From: a candidate division WWE3 bacterium RIFCSPHIGHO2_01_FULL_40_23
GTDB taxonomy: Bacteria > Patescibacteria > WWE3 > UBA101185 > 2-01-FULL-41-18
Direction of reading: 5' to 3'
Length of the DNA stretch: 64,000 nucleotides
Assembly (NCBI GenBank): GCA_001772615.1
Contig: MEUZ01000007.1
Coordinates: 62,001 to 126,000, forward strand
The notes beneath the pieces were generated by a model. That model saw nothing but the letters and a program-made list of their open reading frames with translations, was not told where the DNA came from and ran no database searches. Both the position numbers and the translations under genes were made by a program. Each line of letters starts with the position of its first letter. The first letter of the stretch is position 1. Of the stretch, positions 1-8,105 are shown in pieces.

Positions 1-99
1 CCTTTCTTTGGTGAAGCTTTCGGCGGTCAGGCAGGCATTGCTTGGCAATTACATCCAAACGTCGAAATCGCTCCCAAAGATATGTACAAAGCTTTCTAG
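1..99 (+). CDS. C-terminal end of an unrecognised protein (partial)
   Basis: Frame 1 is open from the window edge to a TAG at 97-99, giving 32 residues that end in KDMYKAF. The fragment is Gly/Phe-rich at its start. A strong intrinsic terminator follows 40 bases later, which supports a real gene end. The fragment is too short to assign to a family; the rest lies upstream of the window. Confidence 0.6.
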   Translation, partial: PFFGEAFGGQAGIAWQLHPNVEIAPKDMYKAF

Positions 100-141
100 A
101 AGCAATGTATGAAAGAGGTACAGACTTAAGCCATTTGCTCA

Positions 142-195
142 GGGCCCCCTTTCCCAGTCATAGTTAATAACATACCGGGAAATGGGGGCCTTTTT
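142..195 (+). terminator. Intrinsic terminator
   Basis: GGCCCCC and TTTCCC are matched by GGGAAA and GGGGGCC, followed by five T. It closes the partial gene at the window start and isolates it from rpmE. Confidence 0.85.
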
Positions 196-200
196 CATAT

Positions 201-230
201 TTGCGTATTTCTCCACTAAATTGCTATAAT
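201..230 (+). promoter_or_regulatory. Sigma-70-type promoter of rpmE
   Basis: TTGCGT (201-206), an 18-nt spacer and a perfect TATAAT (225-230). The start codon is at 240, so the transcript should start at or just before ATG (leaderless or nearly so). No Shine-Dalgarno is present. Confidence 0.65.
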
Positions 231-239
231 CCCAAAGTT

Positions 240-557
240 ATGAAAAACGACATTCATCCGAAATTTTATACGGACACATTAGTTACATGCGCTTGCGGCA
301 ATACATTCACAACAGGCTCAACTGTCCCTAAAATCACAGTTGACATCTGCAGTAAATGCCATCCTTTTTTCACGGGAACTCAAAAGCTAATTGACACCGA
401 AGGGCGTGTTGAAAAGTTCGCCAAGAGGCAGGCCATTGGCCAAGCTTCCGCAAAAGTTAAAAAAGAAAAGGAAGAACAAAAGAAAAAAGCATCGCAAACA
501 AGATCGCCCAAATCCCTCAAAGAAATGCTTGAAAACGTAAAAGAGTCCTCAAATTAG
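240..557 (+). CDS. rpmE: 50S ribosomal protein L31
   Basis: This is large-subunit protein L31, 105 residues from the ATG at 240. The start was chosen because MKNDIHPKFY matches the family N-terminus and because a TATAAT box ends nine bases before it; an in-frame ATG at 201 would lie upstream of the transcript. Zinc-type cysteines are present as CAC and CSKC. The last 40 residues are a Lys/Glu/Ser-rich tail that ordinary L31 (about 70 residues) lacks. prfA follows, as in many bacteria, with a palindromic repeat between the two genes. Confidence 0.93.
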   Translation: MKNDIHPKFYTDTLVTCACGNTFTTGSTVPKITVDICSKCHPFFTGTQKLIDTEGRVEKFAKRQAIGQASAKVKKEKEEQKKKASQTRSPKSLKEMLENVKESSN

Positions 558-604
558 ACGCCGTCCCTGCGAAAGCAGGGATCCCGATTAGATCTGGGGA
601 TGAC
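558..604. repeat. REP-like palindromic repeat
   Basis: CCCTGCGAAAGCAGGGAT palindrome followed by an inverted half ending in GGGGATGAC. It is one member of a family of dispersed intergenic palindromes in this window. Confidence 0.7.
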
Positions 605-622
605 GCTAACAAAAGGCTCACA

Positions 623-1570
623 ATGAATGAAGTCCTAAATAGCCTTAAAAAAGACATTGAAGAAGTTGAAAAAAGGATAAGTGATCTGGATAATCTTCTT
701 TCTTTGGAAAAAGATCCCGAACTAAAAAAACTCGCGCAGGATGAAAAAGAAGAGCTCTTAAAGCAAAAAGACGCTCTAATGGAGTCCTCCAATTCACTCT
801 CAAATCCGAACCCTTCAGAAAGAAATAAATCACCCGAAGAAATAAATCCCCATATTGCTATCCTTGAAGTAAGAGCTGGCACAGGAGGCGATGAAGCAGG
901 TCTTTTTGCTAACGATCTTTATAAAATGTATCTGAAGTTTTCTGAAAAAAAGGGCTGGAAGGCTTCTGAAATAGCCGTAACAGAAGGCGGCATACCCTCC
1001 GAAATAAGAAGTGTCACATGCGAAATAAAAGGTAAAAGTGTTTATCCTCTTCTTAAGAACGAATCAGGGGTTCATAGAGTTCAAAGAATTCCCGTTACGG
1101 AAACAGGTGGAAGAATTCATACTTCAACGGCAACAGTTGCCATCCTTCCTGAAGTAAATGAAGTGCAGGTTGAAATTAACCCTAAAGATGTGGGGCTTGA
1201 ATTTTTCCATGCTTCCGGCCATGGAGGTCAAAACGTAAACAAAGTTCAAACTGCAGTAAGGCTTAAACATCTCCCAACGGGAATTGTGGTTGAGTCACAG
1301 GAGCAAAGAAACCAGGCTCAAAACCGAGAAAAGGCTATGGTAATTTTAAGGTCGCGATTATATGAGCTTATGAGAGAACAGCAAAAAACAAAAGTTGACG
1401 ATCTAAGAAGTGAGCAAATAGGAAGTGCCGAAAGAAGCGAGAAGATAAGGACCTACAACTTCCCTCAAGACCGCGTTACAGACCACAGACTTAAGGAGTC
1501 CTTCCACAATATTCCCGCGATTTTAAACGGCGAAATAGACGAAATCATCCAAAAAACCTCCAATTGTTGA
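623..1570 (+). CDS. prfA: Peptide chain release factor 1
   Basis: Class I release factor that recognises UAA and UAG and triggers peptidyl-tRNA hydrolysis. The catalytic GGQ lies in GHGGQNVNK and the codon-recognition motif is PVT (in IPVTETGGR), which marks RF1 rather than RF2 (SPF). At 315 residues it is about 40 shorter than usual, because the N-terminal domain is abbreviated. It follows rpmE in the same orientation. The upstream Shine-Dalgarno is weak. It converges on htrA with only nine bases between them. Confidence 0.95.
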   Translation: MNEVLNSLKKDIEEVEKRISDLDNLLSLEKDPELKKLAQDEKEELLKQKDALMESSNSLSNPNPSERNKSPEEINPHIAILEVRAGTGGDEAGLFANDLYKMYLKFSEKKGWKASEIAVTEGGIPSEIRSVTCEIKGKSVYPLLKNESGVHRVQRIPVTETGGRIHTSTATVAILPEVNEVQVEINPKDVGLEFFHASGHGGQNVNKVQTAVRLKHLPTGIVVESQEQRNQAQNREKAMVILRSRLYELMREQQKTKVDDLRSEQIGSAERSEKIRTYNFPQDRVTDHRLKESFHNIPAILNGEIDEIIQKTSNC

Positions 1571-1579
1571 ACTTGTAAT

Positions 1580-2713
1580 TTATTCCTGTGGGGCTTCTTC
1601 AAGTGTAACTTCTACGGTAATAATTTCGCCATTTCTATCAAGCGTTACTCTAACCCTATCCCCTACTTTGTTATTTGCCTGAATATCAAGGTCCAAGGGA
1701 TTCTTTTCACTTATACCCCTTCCATTCATTTTAGTAATAATATCTCCTCTCTCTATACCAGCCCTTTCCGCGGGCGTTGCGACACCAACGCCTCTTACAA
1801 AAGCGCCCTCGGGAAATCTGCTGAAGCCGGAGATATCTTTAGTTATCATACTGAAGTTTACTCCAAGATAAGGCCTTATTATCCTACCTGACTCTTTGAA
1901 TGATTCCAGAATGGGCTTTAAACGGTTAACAGGAATGGCAAAACCTATATTTTCTGCCCCTCTTGTTGTGGCAACATTTACTCCAATCACCTGCCCGTAA
2001 AGATTAAGAAGAGGCCCGCCTGAATTTCCGGGATTTAATGCCGCGTCCGTTTGTATTACATCATTATAAGTTTTAGGAGACTCTCCAAAAGGACCTGACG
2101 CGGTTACCTGCCTCGCAAGCCCCGAAACCACACCAACCGTTACCGTGTTTGAAAACTGGCCCAAGGCATTCCCTATGGCAATTGCCTTTTGACCGACTTT
2201 AAGCTTTTCGGCATCCCCAAGCTCAACAACAGGCAAGTTTTTAGCACTTAACTCAAGAATGGCAAGATCATTAAGCGTATCCCTATGGATCTTTTTTACA
2301 TCATAAGAAGAACCATCTTTTAACACCACCGAATAATCAGCACTTGTATTAAAAACAACATGGCTGTTTGTCACAACCACACCCAAAGTATCAACTATAA
2401 AACCGGTCCCTATCCCCTCCTCTGATGACACAGGTCCTGAAAAGGGATCAAAACCCACGGTTTTTTCAACAATTGACACAACGGCCGGTGAAACATTCTC
2501 CACAACTCTGATTACGGCTGACTCTTCTTCAACAACAGACTGTTTAAGAAGTATATTAGTCTTAATTTCCGTAAACTCCCCTTTTAAAATCTTATTTTTT
2601 AAATCACTAAGGAAGCTTCTAACCGAAAACCCTTTATTAAAATTTAAAAACACGCCAAAAAGTATAAATATGAAAAGAAGGAAAAAAAGGATTCCTGAAA
2701 GTTTTTTATTCAT
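1580..2713 (-). CDS. htrA: HtrA/DegP-like serine protease with PDZ domain
   Basis: Membrane-anchored periplasmic-type serine protease of family S1C for protein quality control. An N-terminal membrane segment spans residues 7-23. The trypsin-like domain shows the triad His118 (TNSHVV), Asp149 (NDLAIL) and Ser231 (NPGNSGGP), and a single C-terminal PDZ domain covers about 280-375. Length (377) fits DegS/HtrA proteins with one PDZ. It is the last gene of the leftward run that starts at rpsF, nine bases after ctpA, so two envelope proteases are probably co-expressed. Confidence 0.94.
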   Translation of the reverse strand: MNKKLSGILFFLLFIFILFGVFLNFNKGFSVRSFLSDLKNKILKGEFTEIKTNILLKQSVVEEESAVIRVVENVSPAVVSIVEKTVGFDPFSGPVSSEEGIGTGFIVDTLGVVVTNSHVVFNTSADYSVVLKDGSSYDVKKIHRDTLNDLAILELSAKNLPVVELGDAEKLKVGQKAIAIGNALGQFSNTVTVGVVSGLARQVTASGPFGESPKTYNDVIQTDAALNPGNSGGPLLNLYGQVIGVNVATTRGAENIGFAIPVNRLKPILESFKESGRIIRPYLGVNFSMITKDISGFSRFPEGAFVRGVGVATPAERAGIERGDIITKMNGRGISEKNPLDLDIQANNKVGDRVRVTLDRNGEIITVEVTLEEAPQE

Positions 2714-2722
2714 AGGTTTAAA

Positions 2723-3940
2723 TTATGATTTAATTTGCGCTTTTATAATTTCTTTGGCTTTATCAAGCTGAAGATCAAGACCTTTTACAACGTCCTCTTC
2801 TTTTCTTTCTACAACAAAATCGGGCTCAAGTCCAACTTTATGAACCCATACTTTCTTTGGGGTAAGCCACTTTGCAATCGTAACGTGCAGGGAAGATCCA
2901 TCCTCATATTCCTCCGATCCCTGAACAGTTCCCTTACCAAAAGTTTTCTCACCGACAAGCTTGGCACTAAGGCGGTCTCTTAACGCACCCGATACAATTT
3001 CGGAAGCCGAAGCGCTCCCACTATTAACTAAAACCACAACGGGTTTTCCTACAAGCTTGCCCTCTCTATTTACTCTGTATTCAACGTTTGTACCATCCGC
3101 GGTCTCTTCATACAAAACAAGCCCGCTTTTCACAAACTCCGAAGCAATATAAACCGAGGCCGAAAGATATCCCCCTGGATTTCCCCTGACATCCAAAACA
3201 ACACCCTTTAGATTTGGCATTTGAGATGTGAGTTCGTCAACGGCCTTATTCCATTCATCTATAGTTTTATCTCCGAACCTTGCAAGCCTGATATAACCGA
3301 TTCCGTCACCAAGATCTTTCCAGGAAACACTTTTTGAAACAATTTTTCTTCTGACTATTTTATATTCTTTGGGTTCGTTCTCACCTGTTTGTATCAGAAG
3401 AGTGCTGACTGTTCCTTCAGTGCCTCTTATTTTTGAAACCGCGTCCGATAAGGTTATGCCAACTGTGCTCGCGCCCTCTATCTCAAGAATTTTATCTCCG
3501 GGTGTAATGCCTTCTTCTTCCGCCGGTGAACCCTCCAATGGGGCGATGATTACAAGCTGTTTATCTTTAAATCCAAGTTCAGCTCCAATACCTTCATAAA
3601 CACCATTTAAAGTGCTTTTTGCAACAACATTCAGCGGAGGTGTAAAAAAGGAAGTGTACTCATCACCTACGGATGAAACCATTCCGGAAACAGCCCCGTA
3701 AACAAGTTTTTTGGCATCAAGAGGTCTGTCAATATGCTTTTTATTCAGACTGTCCCAAACCTGCCAGAATATCTCAAAATCAACTTCTTGATCTTTAGGT
3801 TCTCTGTTTATAACTGTTATTTTCGGAGGGTTTTTCTTTATTTCAATGTTAAAACCTCTTTTGCCAAAATAAAATCCACCGTAGAAAGTTGAGACCAAAA
3901 GAAGAAGCAATATAATAAAATTGGAAGCTCTTTTAAACAT
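2723..3940 (-). CDS. ctpA: C-terminal processing peptidase (S41 family)
   Basis: Tail-specific protease with an N-terminal membrane segment (8-24), a PDZ domain (about 105-190) and the S41 catalytic domain. The Ser-Lys dyad is visible: Ser311 in NSGSASASEI and Lys336 in GEKTFGKGTVQ, 25 residues apart as in the family. Length of 405 residues is typical of CtpA. It lies five bases after the upstream KOW-domain protein and nine before htrA, all on the same strand. Confidence 0.94.
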   Translation of the reverse strand: MFKRASNFIILLLLLVSTFYGGFYFGKRGFNIEIKKNPPKITVINREPKDQEVDFEIFWQVWDSLNKKHIDRPLDAKKLVYGAVSGMVSSVGDEYTSFFTPPLNVVAKSTLNGVYEGIGAELGFKDKQLVIIAPLEGSPAEEEGITPGDKILEIEGASTVGITLSDAVSKIRGTEGTVSTLLIQTGENEPKEYKIVRRKIVSKSVSWKDLGDGIGYIRLARFGDKTIDEWNKAVDELTSQMPNLKGVVLDVRGNPGGYLSASVYIASEFVKSGLVLYEETADGTNVEYRVNREGKLVGKPVVVLVNSGSASASEIVSGALRDRLSAKLVGEKTFGKGTVQGSEEYEDGSSLHVTIAKWLTPKKVWVHKVGLEPDFVVERKEEDVVKGLDLQLDKAKEIIKAQIKS

Positions 3941-3945
3941 AGAAA

Positions 3946-4950
3946 CTAAAACAGCAAGGCAAGGAGGTTAGTGGACTTAACAGCAACCGTTTCAACTGCA
4001 TTATCAAGCACAACCTCAACTTTATCACCCTCAACACTTTTTACTACTCCCATCCAGCCAAAATATGGCCTATCCAAAACTTGTACAATCATACCATTTT
4101 TAATTTCAGTGAAGTAGTCTTTACTCCGGTCCGCCATTTTTGTGTCAAACTTTTCACCACCCGGAATTAAAATTTCTCCTTTTTCACCCCTTATAAATAT
4201 GTACCTGTTTGAAACCGAAGACAGAAATGCAAAAATAGAATCGGGTGTTGGAATTCTGCCATAGCCGTTAAGGGAAGCAAGGACAAAACCATTTTTTTGA
4301 GCATAATCAAAAGAGCGTTTGTCTACGCCGCCCGCAATAATTCCTCTAACACCAAGATTAATTGCCTTTTTCAAGTTCTCCAGTTTAATAAAGTAACCGC
4401 TGTAAATAATTTTACCCGCTATATCTTTTGTGAATTTGTTAAAGTAAGGATCTTCCAGAAGCTCTGTTGGATTTGGCAAAACAACAAGCTCTCCTTCAGC
4501 TTCAAAAGGCGTGCTTACGGCGCAGTAAACAATCGTAGCCGATCCCAAAATAAGAACCGATTTATTCTCAACAATATCAAAAACCTCACCCCACGCACCG
4601 GAAAGAAGCGGGAACACCTCTTTATCCTGCTCAAAAATAAAAGATCCGTCTCCCACTGCCCTTATAAAACCACTATACGGAGCATAAAGCCTGGCAATTT
4701 TAAAGTGTCCTTTTTTCTTAAAGCCGATGCAAACGCCCTTTTCAATATAAGAATTAACCTCCCTTATAAGCGTAAATGACGGATCTATTTTTTCAAAAAA
4801 ATAAGAAACTTTGGCCTCTCCCATTTTTGTAAAAGGCTCCACTTTCTCGCCCTTTAAAACATGAATTGTCCCTATATCGGGAAGTATTCTTTCAACAAAG
4901 AAATTATTTGTTCTATGCACTTTTTCAACAATAGAAATTTTATTTATCAT
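3946..4950 (-). CDS. Conserved protein with N-terminal sandwich-like region and C-terminal KOW-like segment
   Basis: Function not recognised. The start at 4950 gives 334 residues; its ATG overlaps the upstream stop (TGATG), so the two genes are translationally coupled. Residues about 30-120 have the alternating Gly pattern of barrel-sandwich domains (GTIHVLKGEKVEPF, then YAPYSGFI). A middle part contains an IIAGG motif. The last 50 residues (GMIVQVLDRPYFGWMGVV onward) resemble a KOW motif. Its constant partner is the MutL-like protein upstream. The domain assignments are inference. Confidence 0.75.
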   Translation of the reverse strand: MINKISIVEKVHRTNNFFVERILPDIGTIHVLKGEKVEPFTKMGEAKVSYFFEKIDPSFTLIREVNSYIEKGVCIGFKKKGHFKIARLYAPYSGFIRAVGDGSFIFEQDKEVFPLLSGAWGEVFDIVENKSVLILGSATIVYCAVSTPFEAEGELVVLPNPTELLEDPYFNKFTKDIAGKIIYSGYFIKLENLKKAINLGVRGIIAGGVDKRSFDYAQKNGFVLASLNGYGRIPTPDSIFAFLSSVSNRYIFIRGEKGEILIPGGEKFDTKMADRSKDYFTEIKNGMIVQVLDRPYFGWMGVVKSVEGDKVEVVLDNAVETVAVKSTNLLALLF

Positions 4951-6017
4951 CAAAGCCCTTTCAAAGTATAAAGAAGCGTCTCCTCCCAACTTTTTATTAA
5001 TTCTTTTCTTTCATCGGGAGATAAAGTTTTTGTCCCGCTTTTTTCCCTCGTATCAATAACAATTCCAAAAACACCGCCCGAAAGCTCTTTTTCAAAACTG
5101 CCGTACTTTTTGGACTTAAGCGAAAGTGTAATCCTTTCTGAAAAGGATAAGGGGTGCGTAAAAACACGGCCTTTTTTGACACTAAACTGCGTTTTAGCTC
5201 CGTTTGAAGAAGAAATCACACATGAGAGGTCATCCATAATGTTTATAACACTCCCAAGAGTCAAAAATTCAGGAAACTCCAACCTTTGAAAGGTGGTATT
5301 TTCCAAAAGGCATAAAGGAGAAGACGCTCCAAGAAAATTTGACTGGTCAAGCTTAAAGGAATAAAAGCCCTCGGAACAAAGGGAATCTATGCATAAAAGC
5401 ATAAACCTGCATAACGCTCTTTCATCATCAAGACCCCTTGTTGTTGAGAAGGTAACTGATTTTTCGTTTGCGAAAGTCTCAAAGTTTTCTATTTTGCATC
5501 TTGTTCTTGCTATAAATCTTAAATACGCTTCCTCCTCATAAAAATCTCTGTCGGAATCAGGCTTTAGAAACGGATATAATTCAAGGTTTTTAAAATAATT
5601 AATTACAACGTCTTCACTTTCATCAAAATAAAGATCCTTCAACACCTCTTTAAAAGAAACTTCAATATTATAAACACCCATACTCCCACCGACATGGAGG
5701 TGCCCGAAATACAAAAAATCAATCGGACTCAAAGATCTAAACGATTCGCTTTTATTGCAGAAAATAATATTTTTTTCATGTATATCAAGATCAGTGAGCG
5801 TTGTTACATATATCTTTATCTTATTATCAACCGATACTTTAAACACTTCCTGCAAAACTTCCATCAGATTTTTAAATACTTCTTTTTTTGAAGGCTTGTG
5901 GGCGTAAAAAATGTCAGGAACCATCAGGGGAACGCGGACTATTTTATATGAGAAGTTGTCATTTACCAGAAGAGCGCTTGCGGCGCCCCGCGAATAGTCA
6001 ATAGAAAGGACGGGCAT
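4950..6017 (-). CDS. Conserved hypothetical protein, possibly MutL/ASKHA-like
   Basis: Unknown 355-residue protein that begins [16 protein letters not shown], which resembles phosphate-1 loops of actin/Hsp70-fold ATPases. It ends with [11 protein letters not shown] and a charged helix ending [10 protein letters not shown], similar in pattern to the C-terminus of glutamate-mutase-L-like (GlmL/MutL) proteins. No mutase genes are nearby, so a mutase role is unlikely. It overlaps the next gene by one base and follows rpsR by 56 bases in the same direction. The similarity is from memory and weak. Confidence 0.7.
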
Positions 6018-6073
6018 AGTAATTATGATGATACGATATGGAGGGGTGTGTTGTCATTCACATGAAGCTCGGA

Positions 6074-6337
6074 TTATAGGGCGTGTCTTTCGGTGTAAGG
6101 AATTAACGCTAGGTATCTTGCTTTCTTAATTTCTCTAGTCAATTGCCTCTGATGCATACTGCAGGTTCCAGTTCTTGATTTCCCTAAAATTTTCCCTCTG
6201 TCTGATATAAACCTTCTTAACTTCAGCACATCTTTATAATCAGGCTCGGCCTTAAGTTTACAGTAATAACAAACGAGATTTGCTTGATCTATAATTCTTT
6301 GTGATCTTGATCGTGTTCGGGAGGTTCGCATCTTCAT
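6074..6337 (-). CDS. rpsR: 30S ribosomal protein S18
   Basis: Small-subunit protein S18 (87 residues), with the conserved pattern CYYCK, YKDVLKLRRFISDRGKI and RTGTC, then the Arg/Lys-rich helix HQRQLTREIKKAR. S18 binds next to S6 on the platform of the 30S subunit. The order rpsF-ssb-rpsR is the classic bacterial arrangement. The gap to ssb is seven bases. Confidence 0.96.
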   Translation of the reverse strand: MKMRTSRTRSRSQRIIDQANLVCYYCKLKAEPDYKDVLKLRRFISDRGKILGKSRTGTCSMHQRQLTREIKKARYLALIPYTERHAL

Positions 6338-6344
6338 AAGTTAA

Positions 6345-6848
6345 TCAGAAAGGAATCTCCTCCGGAGAGAGATCCTCACCTACTGCCTCAAAATCATTAC
6401 TGGTTTCACTCTTCTTACCTTTTCCAGCTTTCTTTTTAGGAGCAGTTAAATCCTCTACTGACGGCGAGGATTGTTCTTTTTCCACCTCGGGCTCCATTTC
6501 AACCTCTCCTCCATCACGTCTTGAGGAGAGAACAATCATATCCTCCGAAACAATCTCGGTTCTATAATGTTTGACGCCTTTATCATCCGTCCAATCTCTT
6601 GTCTGAAGCCTGCCCTCTATATAAACTTTAGTTCCTTTCTTTAACAGCTGATTGCAAAGTTCAGCAAGTTTATTCCAGGCTATGACATTGTGAAATTCCG
6701 TTTCTTCCCTCCTATCGCCCTCAACTTTCCAGTCTCTGTTTGTTGCAACGCCGAAATTTGTAACGGCGTGACCTTGCGGGGTAAACCTCATTTCAGGATC
6801 TCTCGTCAAATTTCCTATTAAAGTAACTTTGTTCAGACTTCTTGACAT
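6345..6848 (-). CDS. ssb: Single-stranded DNA-binding protein
   Basis: SSB with an N-terminal OB-fold (about 1-108; SLNKVTLIGNLTRDPEMR and the IEGRLQTRDW strand), a Lys/Glu-rich linker and the acidic C-terminal tip DLSPEEIPF that recruits repair and replication proteins. Length 167 residues is normal. It lies between rpsF (21 bases) and rpsR (7 bases) in one operon. Confidence 0.97.
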   Translation of the reverse strand: MSRSLNKVTLIGNLTRDPEMRFTPQGHAVTNFGVATNRDWKVEGDRREETEFHNVIAWNKLAELCNQLLKKGTKVYIEGRLQTRDWTDDKGVKHYRTEIVSEDMIVLSSRRDGGEVEMEPEVEKEQSSPSVEDLTAPKKKAGKGKKSETSNDFEAVGEDLSPEEIPF

Positions 6849-6869
6849 AAATACCCTTCAAAAGGCCCC

Positions 6870-7148
6870 TTAAGCCTTTCTAAATAAATACCTTATCACA
6901 GATGGGTTCTGATTTAACTTTAAGAACAGTTTTTTTTGAGCTGAAGAATCTATACTAAGATCCAATATTGAATAATAGGCTTCCTGCATTCTTTTTATCT
7001 CATAAGCAAGCTTTCTTTTTCCCCAGAAATCTTCCTTTTCAACTGAACCGCTTCCCGCTTTAATTGTTTCTTTCACATCCTCCACATTCTTTTTTACCTG
7101 CTCCTCGGATAAATTGGGTTTTAACATTAAAACTAATTCAAACTTCAT
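6870..7148 (-). CDS. rpsF: 30S ribosomal protein S6
   Basis: Ribosomal protein S6, 92 residues from the ATG at 7148. That start was chosen because MKFELVLMLKPNL matches the family and the promoter lies just upstream; a longer frame to 7187 would begin inside the promoter. The family pattern WGKRKLAYEIKR...YY is present. First gene of the leftward operon running through ssb and rpsR, and possibly to htrA. Confidence 0.95.
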   Translation of the reverse strand: MKFELVLMLKPNLSEEQVKKNVEDVKETIKAGSGSVEKEDFWGKRKLAYEIKRMQEAYYSILDLSIDSSAQKKLFLKLNQNPSVIRYLFRKA

Positions 7149-7178
7149 AAATTTGTAACTTCTGATACTACAACCTGT

Positions 7179-7208
7179 ATTATACAATATTTTGTTCTTT
7201 GTTGTAAA
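7179..7208 (-). promoter_or_regulatory. Promoter of the rpsF-ssb-rpsR operon
   Basis: On the minus strand TTTACA (7208-7203), 18-nt spacer, perfect TATAAT (7184-7179). The leader to the rpsF ATG is about 25 nt. Confidence 0.65.
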
Positions 7209-7359
7209 GAACCAGTTTATCTTACAACAAGTTGTTATTCTCGTGCAAACCAGGAAGCTAAAGATGCATACCTTTAGCTTTATATAGACCTAAATATGCG
7301 TAAGGTTGAAATTCCTAAGCAAATGGCCTGTAATAGTAGGACCTAGAAGGAGGAGAAAG

Positions 7360-7725
7360 ATGAATTGGAAAAGACGGAGGTGGGCCGGAATATGGCTTGC
7401 CTTATCAACTATACTCACGTTAATGGTGGGGTTGCTGTTCTTTCTGACGTCGGCTACGGCTCCCAGCTCCTGTCAGATTGGCAGGAGAACAATCTACAAG
7501 GACGCGTGGATCACATCAGTCGCGTCCGATGGATCCTGGTTAGAGTATAAAGATTACAATACACAGGAAATCCAGATGGTGAAAGTATGTCCGAATGGGA
7601 ATCTCCCATCACTTTCCACCATTCAGGATCAGATGAACCGCTTTGATGGTAGGGTAGCCTTGATCTTGACGGAGCGAAACTGGCTGGAATCAGAACCCCA
7701 GGTTTTGACGGTGATTCTAAAGTGA
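7360..7725 (+). CDS. Orphan small membrane-anchored protein
   Basis: No family recognised. The start at 7360 was chosen because AAGGAGGAG ends a few bases before it; a longer frame from 7306 has no ribosome site. The 121-residue product starts with a very basic segment (NWKRRRWAG) followed by one membrane helix (about residues 13-32), then an extracellular domain of about 85 residues with two cysteines. Its own terminator follows directly. Member of the strong-Shine-Dalgarno orphan class. Confidence 0.8.
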   Translation: MNWKRRRWAGIWLALSTILTLMVGLLFFLTSATAPSSCQIGRRTIYKDAWITSVASDGSWLEYKDYNTQEIQMVKVCPNGNLPSLSTIQDQMNRFDGRVALILTERNWLESEPQVLTVILK

Positions 7726-7732
7726 ACGCCGA

Positions 7733-7761
7733 AGCGCGGAACCAACACCTCCGCGCTTTTT
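7733..7761 (+). terminator. Intrinsic terminator
   Basis: AGCGCGG/CCGCGCT stem followed by five T, eight bases after the stop of the orphan at 7360. Confidence 0.88.
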
Positions 7762-7811
7762 AGAACTGCGGATTTTGGTTATTTTATTGCGGGATCAATA
7801 AAATCTTCTTA

Positions 7812-7841
7812 TTGACATTACAATATAGGTTTTGGTAAAGT
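7812..7841 (+). promoter_or_regulatory. Leaderless promoter of the gene at 7848
   Basis: TTGACA (7812-7817), 18-nt spacer, TAAAGT (7836-7841), then exactly six bases to ATG. A TTTTATTG/CAATAAAA inverted repeat (7776-7797) sits just upstream and could be an operator or minus-strand terminator. Confidence 0.55.
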
Positions 7842-7847
7842 AACTGC

Positions 7848-8087
7848 ATGTTATCCTCAAAAGATTTATCTGACATTAAGCATATTGTTCAAGAAACATT
7901 CGAAGAAAAGATAATAGAATACCACAATAAAACATTAAAAGATGAGCTTAGGAAACAATTTAAAAAAGAACTAGGACCTATCAAGAGAGACTTAAAGTTT
8001 ATTAGAGAAGCACTGAATGCAGCCGTTCACCATTTTGACATGGAAATAATAGACATTAAAAAGAGGCTTGACCTTGCAAATATATAA
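7848..8087 (+). CDS. Small coiled-coil protein of unknown function
   Basis: 79 residues, strongly charged and helical, with a heptad-like pattern over most of its length (LKDELRKQFKKELGPIKR, then LKFIREALNAA). No signal peptide or membrane segment. Such short coiled-coil proteins are frequent in CPR genomes, but no function can be given. The start codon is six bases after the -10 box with no Shine-Dalgarno, so translation is probably leaderless. Convergent with ychF 18 bases away. Confidence 0.7.
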   Translation: MLSSKDLSDIKHIVQETFEEKIIEYHNKTLKDELRKQFKKELGPIKRDLKFIREALNAAVHHFDMEIIDIKKRLDLANI

Positions 8088-8105
8088 TCAGGCCATTTAA
8101 ATTAT

